DNA of 64,000 nt from Photobacterium sp. JCM 19050 (GCA_001310455.1 BAXG01000011.1:1-64000); one strand, 5' to 3'; numbered from the stretch's first letter, positions 18,050 through 27,709 are shown. Notes: a model not told the origin generated them from the sequence alone. Made by a program: numbers and translations.

Positions 18050-18667
18050 CTAAAAAGACTTCAACAACTCTTCTGAAAACCGCCTTTCCCGAAAATAAAA
18101 TTCTCTGTCCTTTTCCCCAATTTCCCGCAATACCCGGCAAGGGTTGCCGACGGCGACCATGTTGGCAGGGATATCTTTGGTTACCACACTTCCGGCACCG
18201 ATGACGGTGTTATCGCCTATGGTGACACCGGGTAATACAACCGAGTTAGCACCAATCCAGACGTTATTGCCGATGTGAATCGGGATGTTAAATTGGGCAA
18301 CTTTCCTTCTCAATTCTGGCTCAATGGGGTGCCCGGCGGTGGCGAGCGTCACATTTGGTCCGATCATCACATGGTCACCGATATAGATATGGGTGTCGTC
18401 AACCAATGTCAGGTTAAAGTTGGCGTAAACGCCTTTGCCAAGATGGGTGTGTCTGCCCCAGTTGGCGCGAAGGGGAGGCTCGATATAGCAATCTTTTCCC
18501 ACTTCAGCCAGCAGGCGGCTTAGTATCTCATTGCGCTTTGCCATCTCTGTGGGGCGGGTTTGGTTGAAGTCGTAGAGGAGGTCGAGGCATTTCACTTGCT
18601 CTGTAACCAATTCTTCGTCATCGCAAAAGTACACTTCCTGACTGTGCAGCTTGTCAAAAACACTCAC
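18050..18667 (-). CDS. Sugar O-acetyltransferase of the LacA/Maa family
   Basis: A 205-residue left-handed beta-helix (hexapeptide repeat) acetyltransferase. The N-terminal Maa-type helical part reads LVTEQVKCLDLLYDFNQTRP. The repeats include IYIGDHVMIGPNVTLATAGHP, with the catalytic His, and VVLPGVTIGDNTVIGAGSVVTKDIP. It transfers acetyl from acetyl-CoA to a sugar such as maltose or a galactoside; the true acceptor is unknown. The start is GTG 18667, with GGAG 7 bases upstream. It is convergent with higBA and has no obvious partner gene. Confidence 0.87.
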   Translation of the reverse strand: MSVFDKLHSQEVYFCDDEELVTEQVKCLDLLYDFNQTRPTEMAKRNEILSRLLAEVGKDCYIEPPLRANWGRHTHLGKGVYANFNLTLVDDTHIYIGDHVMIGPNVTLATAGHPIEPELRRKVAQFNIPIHIGNNVWIGANSVVLPGVTIGDNTVIGAGSVVTKDIPANMVAVGNPCRVLREIGEKDREFYFRERRFSEELLKSF

Positions 18668-18769
18668 AGTAATACTCCATATGAAGGTGGTTAATCTGGG
18701 TTTGGGTATAAACTAACACAGCCAGTTTTCAGCGATTGTGATTTGACTAACAGGTTGTTTTCAATGGGA

Positions 18770-19881
18770 TTAGGGCTTCTGATTTTTCTTGTTTAGCGCT
18801 TTTTTGAGAAATCCCAGTATAACAAGGACAAAAAAGAGCCCAATAACAGAGCCGGCCACCCAGCCAAAAAATTTGAGGAACACTAATAGGAAATCGATCC
18901 ACGTTTGGCTGATAACCGGGATGGATAAGAGGCCAATAACAAGGCTCCGCCGTTCATCATTGAAGCCATGAACAAAGGTGGCATTTCATATATGGCTTGA
19001 TGGTGCAGTTTGTGCCTAAGCTTTTGATCTTTTGCGGTGGACTTTTGTTTTACCAAAGGTTCAGCAAACATTGCTTCATAGGTTTGCGCTTTTGCAACCT
19101 TTCGGATGTTTGTCTCTACGCCGACTGCCTGAATGGTGATGGTTGCCGGGTCTATAACCCGTTTCCCGTTTATCCAGAGAGGCAGCCATTGGTGCAGGTC
19201 TTCTGCGCTGCACGTTATGGTGATGGATCCCGTCAGCTTTACCTTCAATACAAACAAAAAATACCAGGCAAATGACACGGTGAAGTAAATCTTCATCAGG
19301 AACACCAAAACCAAGGTGTAGAAGGTATTTGGCCTTGGGAACACTGTCATATCGTAAAAGTGGGTGAGATGACCAAAGAGGATGGCATCCAACATTTCAA
19401 TGGAAAAGTAGTGAATCCAGTCAAACGCAGTCATCGGGGAAATGATTCCCCCTGTCCACTCTGTCGGGTAGGTCCGGGTAATCTCAAGCATGGTCAACGG
19501 AACTGTCACCGAACAGGTCATAAACAACGCATCCCGCAAAAACCGCCGGGTGCCTTCCGCTTTGCTCAGTGAAGCAAACAAAATAAGGGGAACAAACACG
19601 ACGGTGTAGACCATCAGGTAGAAACGCAGACCATGTATTATCGGTTCCGCTGCCCAAGGCGCGGCAACTCCCTCGAACTGCTGAATGATATAAAAAGGTA
19701 ACAAGCCAAAACCGGCAATGATGAACAGCGCCAGGCCGACCACAAAAAGGATCAGTAGCAAAGAGGACCAAACAAGATATCCCACATATCGCCACGGAGA
19801 TGCAAAAGACGATAGATCCCGAGAGAAGAAATATCGGGAATAGGTAATTTTCCACTGAATGTTTTCGATATCGATTTGCAT
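18770..19881 (-). pseudogene. Unrecognised polytopic membrane protein (frameshifted near the C-terminus)
   Basis: About 370 residues after repair. It is not a family I know. At least five hydrophobic segments are visible (for example YLVWSSLLLILFVVGLALF and FYLMVYTVVFVPLILFASL), then a soluble stretch and a last hydrophobic pair. As given, the frame runs into a stop shortly after MNGGALLLAS. Adding one G at the CC/GG pair 18933-18934 continues it as GLLSIPVISQTWIDF followed by a strong membrane helix and a basic tail to 18770, so the real gene is about 38 residues longer. The start is uncertain: ATG 19881 is used, but an in-frame TTG at 19938 is possible and neither has a clear ribosome site. 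Confidence 0.6.
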
Positions 19882-20017
19882 GCAAAGTCGTTCTGATTTG
19901 CTGGGCCAACTTTTGAGGTTATCAGGTTGAATTGGCAAAACTGTCTTTAATTTATGACTTTAGGAAGAGAGGTGGCGCCGTCGTTCGACAGCGCTTTTGT
20001 AGAACCTAAGTTGTTTC

Positions 20018-21506
20018 TCAGGAAGGGAACGAGAACTGTACCCCTTCACGCACACCGGCGGAGGGCCAGCGTTGGGTGATGGTTTTACGTTTGGTATAGA
20101 AACGCACGGCGTCCGGGCCGTAGGCGTGGAGATCTCCGAACAATGAGCGTTTCCAGCCACCGAAGCTGTGGTAGGCCACAGGTACCGGGAGCGGGACGTT
20201 GATGCCGACCATACCCACCTGGATATTGTCAGAGAAGTAGCGAGCTGCCTCGCCGTCACGGGTGAAGATGCAGGTGCCGTTGCCGTATTCGTGGTCGTCG
20301 ATTAAGTCCATGGCTTCCTGCATGGTGTTCACACGCACTACCTGCAAAACCGGCCCGAAGATCTCTTCGCGGTAGCTGACCATATCCGGTGTTACCCGGT
20401 CGATAAGGTGCCACCGACAAAAAACCGCCGGCATAACCGTCAACCTGCGGATTACGCCCGTCAACGACCACTTCTGCCCCTTGTTCTTCCGCGCTGTTGA
20501 TATAGCCCAGCACTTTTTCCTGATGGGATTTTGTGATGACCGGCCCGAAGTCATTGCCCTTGTCGCAGAACGCGCCGACTTTGAGGTCCTGCATGGCGTC
20601 TTTCATTTTTCCTACCAGCGAATCTGCGGCGGCATCGCCCACAGCGACAGCCACAGAAAGTGCCATACAACGTTCGCCGGATGAACCAAATGCCGCGCCC
20701 AGCAACTGGTTCACTGCATTGTCCATATCCGCATCCGGCATCACGATGGCATGGTTTTTCGCGCCACCAAGCGCCTGACAACGTTTGCCGTTGGCATTGG
20801 CGGTGGTGTAAATGTATTCCGCGATTGGCGTTGAGCCAACAAAGCTCACGGCCTTGACGCGCTTGTCGGTAAGCAGAGTATCCACGGCCTCTTTATCACC
20901 GTTAACCACGTTCAGTACACCCGGTGGCAAGCCGGCTTCTTCTGCCAACTGAGCGATAAACAAGGTAGAGCTCGGGTCGCGCTCGGACGGTTTCAGTACA
21001 AAGGTGTTTCCGCAGGCAATGGCCATTGGGTACATCCACAGCGGAACCATTACCGGGAAGTTAAACGGGGTAATGCCCGCAACGACTCCAAGTGATTGGA
21101 ACTCGCTCCAGGAATCGATATTCGGGCCGACGTTTTTGCTGTGTTCGCCTTTAAGAAGTTCTGGTACCCCACAGGCGTATTCGACATTCTCAATGCCGCG
21201 CTGCAACTCCCCCTCTGCGTCATGGACAATCTTGCCGTGCTCTTGGCCAATCATTTCACAGATTTTTTCTGAATTGGCTTTGAGCAACTCTACAAACCGG
21301 AACATAACGCGGGCTCGCTTGAGCGGCGGGGTGTTTCGCCATTCAGGGTAGGCGGCCTGCGCAGCGGCAATGGCTTCTTCAACCGTTGCTTTTGATGCCA
21401 GTGCGACTTGCTTCGAGACTTCGCCGGTAGACGGGTTAAAAACATCTTGGGTACGCTCAGCATCCGTGCGTGCTTCGCCGTTAATCAGATGGCCAACTAA
21501 GGACAT
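20018..21506 (-). pseudogene. mmsA: Methylmalonate-semialdehyde dehydrogenase (CoA-acylating) MmsA (two frameshifts)
   Basis: An aldehyde dehydrogenase of about 496 residues. It oxidises malonate or methylmalonate semialdehyde with NAD and CoA to acetyl- or propionyl-CoA. Visible are ITPFNFPVMVPLWM, the NAD-binding GSTPIAEYIY segment and the catalytic Cys in SGERCMALSVAV, typical of MmsA. Two lost bases break the frame: one T in the run at 20419-20424 and one C near 20407-20408. Repair gives [17 protein letters not shown], the family sequence. GGAG lies 6 bases before ATG 21506. It is 22 bases downstream of an omega-aminotransferase, making a beta-alanine degradation pair. Confidence 0.9.
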
Positions 21507-21528
21507 AGGTCACTCCTTTCTTATCTGT

Positions 21529-22872
21529 TCAGGCCAATTCGTTAATTGAATCGCCCAGCGCGTTAATCAGGCTGTCGATCTCTTCCAGTTCGACGGTAAA
21601 TGGCAGACCCAATTGGATGGTGTCGCCACCATAGCGAACGTAAAAACCTTTGTTCCACATGCTCATGGCAATCTGGAATGGCCTCAGGGCCGGCTCGCCC
21701 GGGCTGGCTTCTATTGTCAGACCTCCGGCAAGGCCGAAGTTTCGAATGTCGGCAATGTATTGGGTGCCTTTCAGGCTGTGCAGGCGCTCTTCAAATGCCG
21801 GAGCGAGCGCTTTTACCCGGGCAACCAGGTCGTCATTTTTTATAATATCCAACGAAGCCAGCGCAGCGGCGCAGGCAACCGGGTGGGCGGAGTAAGTATA
21901 GCCATGCGGAAACTCCAGCATGTAATCCGGGCCACCGGCGTCCATAAAGGTGTCGTAAATATCCTGCCGGGCAATGACAGCCCCCATCGGAATAGCGCCG
22001 TTGGTCAGCTGTTTGGCAGTGGTCATGATATCGGGCACTACGTCGAATGCCTCCGCACCGGTTTTTGCCCCCATCCTGCCAAATGCAGTAATCACTTCAT
22101 CGAAAATCAGCAGGATATTGTGTTTGGTGCAGAGCTCCCGCAGGCGCTGCAGGTAGCCTTTAGGCGGAGGAAGCACACCGGTTGAACCGGCAAGTGGCTC
22201 GACAATGACGGCGGCAATATTTGAGGCATCGTGCAGGGCGACCATGTCTTCGAGATCGTCTGCCAGCCATGCACCGTGTTCCGGCTGGCCTTTGGAGAAC
22301 AGGTTTTCTTTCAGGACGGTGTGGCGAAGGTGGTCTGCATCGACGGCCTGACCGAACAAAGCTCGGTTAGGCCCAATGCCGCCGACACTGATCCCGCCAA
22401 AGTTGACCCCATGGTAGCCACGGGAGCGGCCAATCAGTTTGGTTTTGGTGGAGAGCCCTTTTTTTCGCCAGTAACCGCGTGCAATCTTCAGCGCGGTTTC
22501 GACAGATTCAGAGCCGGAGCCGGTAAAAAAGACCCGGTTGAGTGAAGGGGGTGTCAGCTCGGTAATGCGATTTGCCAGTTCGAATGCTTTGGGGTGCCCA
22601 AATTGGAAAGCCGGAGAATAGTCAAGTTGCCTGATCTGCTGGCTGACCGCTTCTGCTATCTCTCTTCGGCTGTGCCCCGCTCCACAGGTCCAGAGGCCAG
22701 ACAGACCATCAAAAATTTTACGGCCTTCAGCATCCTGGTAATAATTGCCTTCGGCTCCTACAACGATGCGGGGGTTTTTCTTAAACTCCCGGTTGCCGGT
22801 AAATGGCATCCAGTATGCCTCTAAACTCCCGGGTTCCAGCGAGTCCATTGACATCATTCCATCGAGGTTCAT
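21529..22872 (-). CDS. Beta-alanine (omega-amino acid):pyruvate aminotransferase
   Basis: A 447-residue class-III PLP aminotransferase. Seen are the substrate-side EAYWMPFTGNREFKKNPRI, the cofactor loop FTGSGSESVETALKIAR, the DEV motif in LIFDEVITAFGR and the PLP-binding Lys in TTAKQLTNGAIPMG. It moves the amino group of beta-alanine to pyruvate, giving malonate semialdehyde, which MmsA turns into acetyl-CoA. AGGAG sits 5 bases before the ATG. The promoter region at 22873-23037 is shared with a divergent LysR-type gene that is the likely regulator. Confidence 0.9.
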   Translation of the reverse strand: MNLDGMMSMDSLEPGSLEAYWMPFTGNREFKKNPRIVVGAEGNYYQDAEGRKIFDGLSGLWTCGAGHSRREIAEAVSQQIRQLDYSPAFQFGHPKAFELANRITELTPPSLNRVFFTGSGSESVETALKIARGYWRKKGLSTKTKLIGRSRGYHGVNFGGISVGGIGPNRALFGQAVDADHLRHTVLKENLFSKGQPEHGAWLADDLEDMVALHDASNIAAVIVEPLAGSTGVLPPPKGYLQRLRELCTKHNILLIFDEVITAFGRMGAKTGAEAFDVVPDIMTTAKQLTNGAIPMGAVIARQDIYDTFMDAGGPDYMLEFPHGYTYSAHPVACAAALASLDIIKNDDLVARVKALAPAFEERLHSLKGTQYIADIRNFGLAGGLTIEASPGEPALRPFQIAMSMWNKGFYVRYGGDTIQLGLPFTVELEEIDSLINALGDSINELA

Positions 22873-22975
22873 AGGCGCTCCTGCAGTGACAGCTATGGGG
22901 TGAAAGCCCGTTTCGGCTTCCCGGTTCTGTTGACAGACTGTGCGCTAATGAATAGTTTAAATAAATCTCAATTTA

Positions 22976-23003
22976 TTAACATTTAGTTAAACATTCATTT
23001 AAC
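22976..23003. promoter_or_regulatory. Overlapping palindromes, probable LysR-regulator binding site
   Basis: TTAAC-N5-GTTAA (22976-22990) overlaps GTTAAA-N6-TTTAAC (22986-23003). They share the central GTTAA and lie between the aminotransferase gene and the LysR gene, 35 bases before the latter. Such repeated dyads suit a LysR tetramer controlling both directions. Confidence 0.55.
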
Positions 23004-23037
23004 AATAAGTGGGAAATAAGCGCCGCCGGAGCCGGAT

Positions 23038-23949
23038 ATGGGAAGGAAAAAGGAATTCAAAGGGCTGGTCAGTGATGCGGAACTTCGGCTTCTGAGGATC
23101 TACCGGAAAGTTGTGGAGTGTGGTGGGTTTTCTGCTGCAGAAGTAGAGTTGAATATCAGCCGGGCGGCGATCAGCATCGCAATGTCGGATCTTGAAACCC
23201 GGCTGGGGCTGCGGCTTTGCCAGCGTGGCCGCTCAGGGTTTTCACTAACGGACGAAGGGAGACAGGTCTACGAATACAGCCTGCAATTGCTTTCTTCGCT
23301 GGAGAGCTTTCGCACCCAGGTTAACGCGCTGCATGACAGGCTGAAAGGCGAGTTGAATATCGGTATAACCGATACGCTGGTCACAATGCCCCATATGCAA
23401 ATTACCAATGCGCTGGCGCAGTTAAAGGAACAGGGGCCGGATGTGACTATCAATATCCGGATGATTCCGCCCAATGAGATTGAACTGGCGGTCCTGGATG
23501 GCCGGTTACACATCGGGGTTATCCCAACACTGCGTCCGCTGGCTGGGCTTGAATACCTGCCGCTTTATGAAGAGCAATCCCGGTTATATTGCAGCCAGAA
23601 CCACCCGCTTTTTGAACAAACAAACCTGAGTGCGGATACCATTGAACAGCAGGACGCGGTAGTTCCAGCTTACGCCCAAACCGCAGAGACCAAGGCAATC
23701 CATGCAAGGCTGAATGGCACAGCTACCGCCACCGACCGGGAGGGGGTCGCCTTTTTGATCCTGACCGGAAAGTATATTGGCTACCTGCCTGACCACTTCG
23801 CAGACCTTTGGGTGGCTGACGGGCGCATGAAACCCCTGTTACCCGCGCAATACCAATACACCACGCAATTCAGCGCGATTACCCGCAAAGGCGGACAGGC
23901 CAATTTGGTGCTGGAGACGTATTTGGAGGCTTTGGTGGCGGCTTGTTAA
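23038..23949 (+). CDS. LysR-family transcriptional regulator
   Basis: A 303-residue regulator. The N-terminal winged helix-turn-helix (LLRIYRKVVECGGFSAAEVELNISRAAIS, then DLETRLGLRLCQRGRSGFSLT) is clear. The C-terminal inducer-binding domain reads through without a break. It is divergent from the beta-alanine aminotransferase/mmsA pair, so it probably activates that pathway in response to an intermediate. That role is inferred from position. ATG 23038 has GGAG 6 bases upstream. Confidence 0.87.
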   Translation: MGRKKEFKGLVSDAELRLLRIYRKVVECGGFSAAEVELNISRAAISIAMSDLETRLGLRLCQRGRSGFSLTDEGRQVYEYSLQLLSSLESFRTQVNALHDRLKGELNIGITDTLVTMPHMQITNALAQLKEQGPDVTINIRMIPPNEIELAVLDGRLHIGVIPTLRPLAGLEYLPLYEEQSRLYCSQNHPLFEQTNLSADTIEQQDAVVPAYAQTAETKAIHARLNGTATATDREGVAFLILTGKYIGYLPDHFADLWVADGRMKPLLPAQYQYTTQFSAITRKGGQANLVLETYLEALVAAC

Positions 23950-23994
23950 TCTTCGGGGATGCCCACGTTGTGCTTCTCTGATGGTTGGGGAGTT

Positions 23995-24360
23995 TTATGA
24001 CAAAGTGGACAAAATAATCAGCGTTATTGTTCCAGGTAATCCGGCAATAAACATTGTCATCCCCAAACGAAAACTAGACTTCTGGGAAGTTTGCTTGTCG
24101 GTTTCGAAATCATGCCCTGAAACCATCCGTCGCGTTTTGTATGCTGCCTCATCAACATCCCAATTCTTGTTTTCAACACCCCCTATCCATGTCAGTCCTG
24201 CGATTCCCCAAATCACGATAACCATGTAGAAGAGAAAATCACTTGGATGTGTGATGCGAAAAGATGGCAATAGTTGCGAAAGTACAACCACGAAAACCGC
24301 TGCCAGCAAATTAACGATAAAGATGTCTCGGACAAGTTTCTTGATGGGTGAATTTAACAT
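23995..24360 (-). CDS. Small unrecognised membrane protein
   Basis: A 121-residue protein with three likely membrane helices: FIVNLLAAVFVVVLSQLLP, DFLFYMVIVIWGIAGLTWIG and a C-terminal LGMTMFIAGLPGTITLIIL. A polar stretch lies between the second and third. I do not recognise the family. Its start overlaps the stop of the Nudix gene by 7 bases, so the two are probably co-translated. No strong ribosome site is seen, consistent with coupling. Confidence 0.6.
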   Translation of the reverse strand: MLNSPIKKLVRDIFIVNLLAAVFVVVLSQLLPSFRITHPSDFLFYMVIVIWGIAGLTWIGGVENKNWDVDEAAYKTRRMVSGHDFETDKQTSQKSSFRLGMTMFIAGLPGTITLIILSTLS

Positions 24361-24758
24361 CGTCTGGCATGCCGAATATATTTGGGAAGATGACGCTCGA
24401 TAAAATTTATATCAGCCCGGTGGAATGTTGCGAGTGGAATGTCCGGAATTTTGCACCAATGGAAGGATTGCAGGCGCAAGGGGTCAATGGCTTGGGGAAT
24501 GGCCGCATCATCAATCACCATCACTACGAAATAGACTTTTCCACCAAGTTCGTTGTTATCAGAGTAAGTGGCGATGTGGGCATCTGCCTCAATCCCGGTT
24601 TCCTCCCATAGCTCACGAAATGCCGCAGCTTCAGGGGTTTCAGCCGGGTTCACCGTTCCTCCGGGAAATTCAAAAACCATCCCCCGGTTATCCCGGTACC
24701 GCTCCTGAATCAGCACCCGGCCGTAGCGGACAATAACAGCCAACGCGATGTGTTCCAT
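24354..24758 (-). CDS. Nudix hydrolase
   Basis: A 134-residue MutT-like pyrophosphohydrolase. The Nudix box is complete in GGTVNPAETPEAAAFRELWEE with the following TGI, giving the metal-binding REXXEE helix. It should cleave a nucleoside diphosphate linked to some other group; the substrate cannot be read from the sequence. GGGAGG lies about 4 bases before ATG 24758. It overlaps the membrane-protein gene downstream. Confidence 0.88.
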   Translation of the reverse strand: MEHIALAVIVRYGRVLIQERYRDNRGMVFEFPGGTVNPAETPEAAAFRELWEETGIEADAHIATYSDNNELGGKVYFVVMVIDDAAIPQAIDPLRLQSFHWCKIPDIPLATFHRADINFIERHLPKYIRHARRC

Positions 24759-25021
24759 CCCTGCCTCCCATTAATACCCATTGGTATAAAACCGGTCTGT
24801 TTTCAAAGCCCAGAAATGTCTGCAAGAGTCGTGTGTTTGTACATGCGCTGTCTGATTTGTAACACAGGTGTCTATATGAACCTGAAGCAGTTTGAAGTTG
24901 ATTGCTGGAGTCTGTAAAAGTCTTGAAAAGCAGCCTGATCTTATCTTTGTTACGCCGGGATTCGTTATTTGTTCAGCAAACTAAGCGAATACCCTGATAC
25001 CAATAAGATGTGGAAACCCTT

Positions 25022-25405
25022 ATGCAACATGACCTTGAACAGAATAAAAAGAATGCCATTGCCTTCTATCACACGGCATACACCGGAGACCCGGCTGCGG
25101 CTGTAGAAAAATACGTGGGGGATAAGTACATCCAGCACAACCCACTGGTGGGAGACGGGCCTGAGCCTTTTATCGCGTATTTCAACCGGATGCAGGAGGA
25201 GTATCCAGAGAAGTCCATTGAGTTTGTCCGCGCGGTGGCGGAAGGTGATCTGGTCGCCCTGCACACCCACCAGACCTGGCCGGGTGGCGTGGAATACGTG
25301 ACCATGGATTTTTTCCGCTTCGACGATAAAGGCAAGATTGTGGAGCACTGGGATGCGATGCAGGAAATTCCTGATTTGTCATTGAACGGAAATACTATGT
25401 ACTGA
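25022..25405 (+). CDS. SnoaL/NTF2-like protein
   Basis: A 127-residue protein of the NTF2-like (SnoaL) cone fold. The sequence YIQHNPLVGDG...FVRAVAEGDLVALHTHQTWPGG...DFFRFDDKGKIVEHWDAMQEIP is typical of the predicted ester cyclase subgroup. Most bacterial members have no known reaction. ATG 25022 is taken rather than an in-frame GTG at 25010. It stands alone, and its terminator is shared with the convergent dipeptidase gene. Confidence 0.8.
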   Translation: MQHDLEQNKKNAIAFYHTAYTGDPAAAVEKYVGDKYIQHNPLVGDGPEPFIAYFNRMQEEYPEKSIEFVRAVAEGDLVALHTHQTWPGGVEYVTMDFFRFDDKGKIVEHWDAMQEIPDLSLNGNTMY

Positions 25406-25420
25406 TGTATTTCGTATTGA

Positions 25421-25450
25421 AAAGAAGGAGCTTATCAGCTCCTTCTTCGT
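25421..25450. terminator. Bidirectional terminator between SnoaL-like and C69 dipeptidase genes
   Basis: A 9-bp stem GAAGGAGCT/AGCTCCTTC (25424-25432 with 25437-25445) with loop TATC. T-rich DNA lies to the right and A-rich DNA to the left, so it can stop both convergent transcripts. Confidence 0.8.
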
Positions 25451-25456
25451 TTTCGG

Positions 25457-26929
25457 TTAAAGGCTCATTATCTTTTTGAACTCTTCCGGTGAGTATTTCT
25501 TCTCAGTGTGTTTGGTCAGGTCCGTCATCATCTTGTAGCGAAGCTGAGTAGCGGTTGAAAGCATTTTATTGAGCTGTCCGTAAGAGAAATCTGCTGCCAT
25601 TTCTTTGGCTGTTGCCGGCTCGGTTTTGTAGGTTTGGTTCAGCATTTTGTCCATTGCTGAAACCTGTTTATAGAGCTCGCTTTCTTGTTTGTCCCAGGTG
25701 TTTTTAATAACCGGCATGTACCTGTCGGGATTTGTTTCAGCCAGTGTGGTAAGGCTGCGGAATTGCCAGTAGGCAGAATTGTCGCTGTATTGGTCAGTAC
25801 CGGTGGAATAGGCTGCCGGGTATTGGTGCAATGTGGTGTAAATCGGCATTAATACCGATTCCGGTAACACGCCGAAGCTTTGCCAGATAAGGCCCTGGAA
25901 TGGTTTTTCCATATATGGGCGAAGCTGGATGATGTGGCTTTCCAACTGACGATCTACCCGCATCGGGCGCTGGCCCGTTTTCTCCAGTACCGTACCCTTG
26001 AAGGTCGCACCAAGCACATCTGCCACATCAGCGACAGATATCTTCTGGTCAGGCTTCATGAAAAGCGGGTATTGCTGCTGACGGACTGCCTGGTCGCTGG
26101 ACGGTGTCAGGATGGATTGGCCGAGCCACTCTCGGTCGGTATTGTAGATATCACCGACCACACCAAATGCTTTGGCAAAATTGAACGATTTGGTGTCCGG
26201 GTTTTGCAACAGGTTGTGCTCTTTAACGAATTCGAACAACCCCTTGGCATGCATCACATTGTCGCTATTGAGGTTAACGCCGTGTACCCGCAGGCCGTTG
26301 GCCATAATGGCGTAACTGTTATCCGGTACTTTGACTGCAATCCACTGGTGTCCGGAGCCAATTTCTACCAGCCAGACTTCTTTGGTGTCCGCAATGTAAA
26401 GGCTGTTAGCTTCACCGGCACCATACTGTTCGACATAGTGGCCGAGCAGGGCAACGCCTTCGCGTGCGGATGTTGCCTGAGGCAAGATCAGAGTCGGGAT
26501 AACGGCTTCAATGACCCCATTTTTTACCAGAGGGTCGGCCTCTTGTGCCTTTTTGTTGGATTCAGCGCTGGTGGTCGCGGATACCGCGACATTGAATTGG
26601 TTGATTCCACGCTCTTCATAATACCGGCCAGACGGTGTCACTGTGCCTGCATCCCAGTCGGGCATGGCGGAATAACCGTAGAATTGTACTGGCATGGGTA
26701 CCACCAGGCCGTTGCCCAGGTGCCACTCGCCGCCCTGGTTTTTCTGGGCCGGGTGGTAAACCATATGCTTGTTCCAGTTATTCACGCCAAAATCTTCGTT
26801 TCGGGCGATGATGATACTGCCGTCTGTTGAGGCACCCTTGCCGACAATCAATCCGGTACAGGCATCAGCACTGAGGCTGATCGCAGACAATATGGCGGCA
26901 CTCAGCAGCGCCACAGACATCTTTTTCAT
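25457..26929 (-). CDS. C69-family dipeptidase, exported
   Basis: A 490-residue N-terminal-nucleophile peptidase of the PepD/C69 family. The signal sequence ends in LSADA, directly before Cys24-TGLIVGKGAS. That Cys is the catalytic residue once the leader is removed. Further blocks are ARNEDFG, VSATTSAESN and VWLVEIGSGHQWIAV. It probably hydrolyses dipeptides in the periplasm or outside the cell. The gene is monocistronic, with the shared terminator at 25421-25450. Confidence 0.88.
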   Translation of the reverse strand: MKKMSVALLSAAILSAISLSADACTGLIVGKGASTDGSIIIARNEDFGVNNWNKHMVYHPAQKNQGGEWHLGNGLVVPMPVQFYGYSAMPDWDAGTVTPSGRYYEERGINQFNVAVSATTSAESNKKAQEADPLVKNGVIEAVIPTLILPQATSAREGVALLGHYVEQYGAGEANSLYIADTKEVWLVEIGSGHQWIAVKVPDNSYAIMANGLRVHGVNLNSDNVMHAKGLFEFVKEHNLLQNPDTKSFNFAKAFGVVGDIYNTDREWLGQSILTPSSDQAVRQQQYPLFMKPDQKISVADVADVLGATFKGTVLEKTGQRPMRVDRQLESHIIQLRPYMEKPFQGLIWQSFGVLPESVLMPIYTTLHQYPAAYSTGTDQYSDNSAYWQFRSLTTLAETNPDRYMPVIKNTWDKQESELYKQVSAMDKMLNQTYKTEPATAKEMAADFSYGQLNKMLSTATQLRYKMMTDLTKHTEKKYSPEEFKKIMSL

Positions 26930-27262
26930 GACCCTTTCCCGTTCTTTAGCTTGGTAGGAAGAAACTGCTTTTTAGTAATACGCCGATATTTGAATAATTC
27001 AACGAAATTTGTAACTAGAAATTCAGTTTCCATTTCTGGAACAGTCGGGGGAAAAGATAGTCTCTGCCGACCAACCCGTACATTTGGTTAACGGGAGTGC
27101 TGATGTGTGGCCGGCTCTGTCTGAATATTCTTGAGCTATTCTGAATGTGGACTAAATGTTGGGATCAGATTGCGAATTAATATTGCTTGCAGTACAGGAA
27201 AGTTATCTGAAATTCACGGTTAATATACTATGTTTCAATAGTTAATTTTTTATGGTTTTTAA
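26930..27262. other. AT-rich intergenic region
   Basis: About 330 bases with no supported gene or clear terminator. It holds the promoter of the minus-strand dipeptidase at its left end and the 3-prime side of a small minus-strand gene at its right end. Confidence 0.4.
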
Positions 27263-27472
27263 TCAGAAGAAAACTTGGAAATTACCGATGACAGTGTGAT
27301 TGCTGTCAGATATTTCACCTTTGTGGGTTTCTTCACAATATCTTACATTAAGGTTTGTATCAGCAACGCCGCCTTTCATCTGAACATGTCTTAGCAGGGT
27401 ATCGCTGTTGAGTTGATGCATGGTTGCATCCCAGACTTTTTTATCTTGAAGCATTTGATATTTGACGATCAT
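27263..27472 (-). CDS. Small hypothetical protein
   Basis: A 69-residue protein beginning MIVKYQMLQDKKVWDATMHQLN and ending NFQVFF. No family is recognised and no membrane helix or signal peptide is seen. The main support is a good ribosome site, AAAGGA, 6 bases before the ATG, and soluble-protein composition. It sits between the dipeptidase and cold-shock genes, all on the minus strand. Confidence 0.45.
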   Translation of the reverse strand: MIVKYQMLQDKKVWDATMHQLNSDTLLRHVQMKGGVADTNLNVRYCEETHKGEISDSNHTVIGNFQVFF

Positions 27473-27667
27473 TTATTGTCCTTTAGTGATTGTTTGGTAT
27501 TGGTTTGGCGGTTCTGATAAAACCAAAAACGCTGGCGACTGACTGAGCGTGCCATGGATTTCCTTATACAAAAAAATGGATGCAAGTATTCTGGGACTTG
27601 GAAGTAAAGAGATAATGAGATGGAATACAGAGGTAAAACAGAGGATTCAGAAGGTATTGGAGGAGCA

Positions 27668-27699
27668 TGAAGGAATTGGTTTGTGTACCAATTCCTTCA
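27668..27699 (-). terminator. Hairpin at the 3-prime end of the cold-shock gene
   Basis: A 13-bp perfect stem TGAAGGAATTGGT/ACCAATTCCTTCA (27668-27680 with 27687-27699), 10 bases past the stop of the cold-shock gene. There is no T-run after it on the minus strand, so it may stabilise the mRNA rather than terminate it. Confidence 0.55.
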
Positions 27700-27709
27700 T
27701 TAAAGGCAA

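Noticed and set aside
25880-26830. A 316-codon plus-strand frame opposite the C69 dipeptidase
   Set aside because: It is antisense to a clearly conserved gene and shows no family motif or ribosome site; it reflects codon bias of the real gene.
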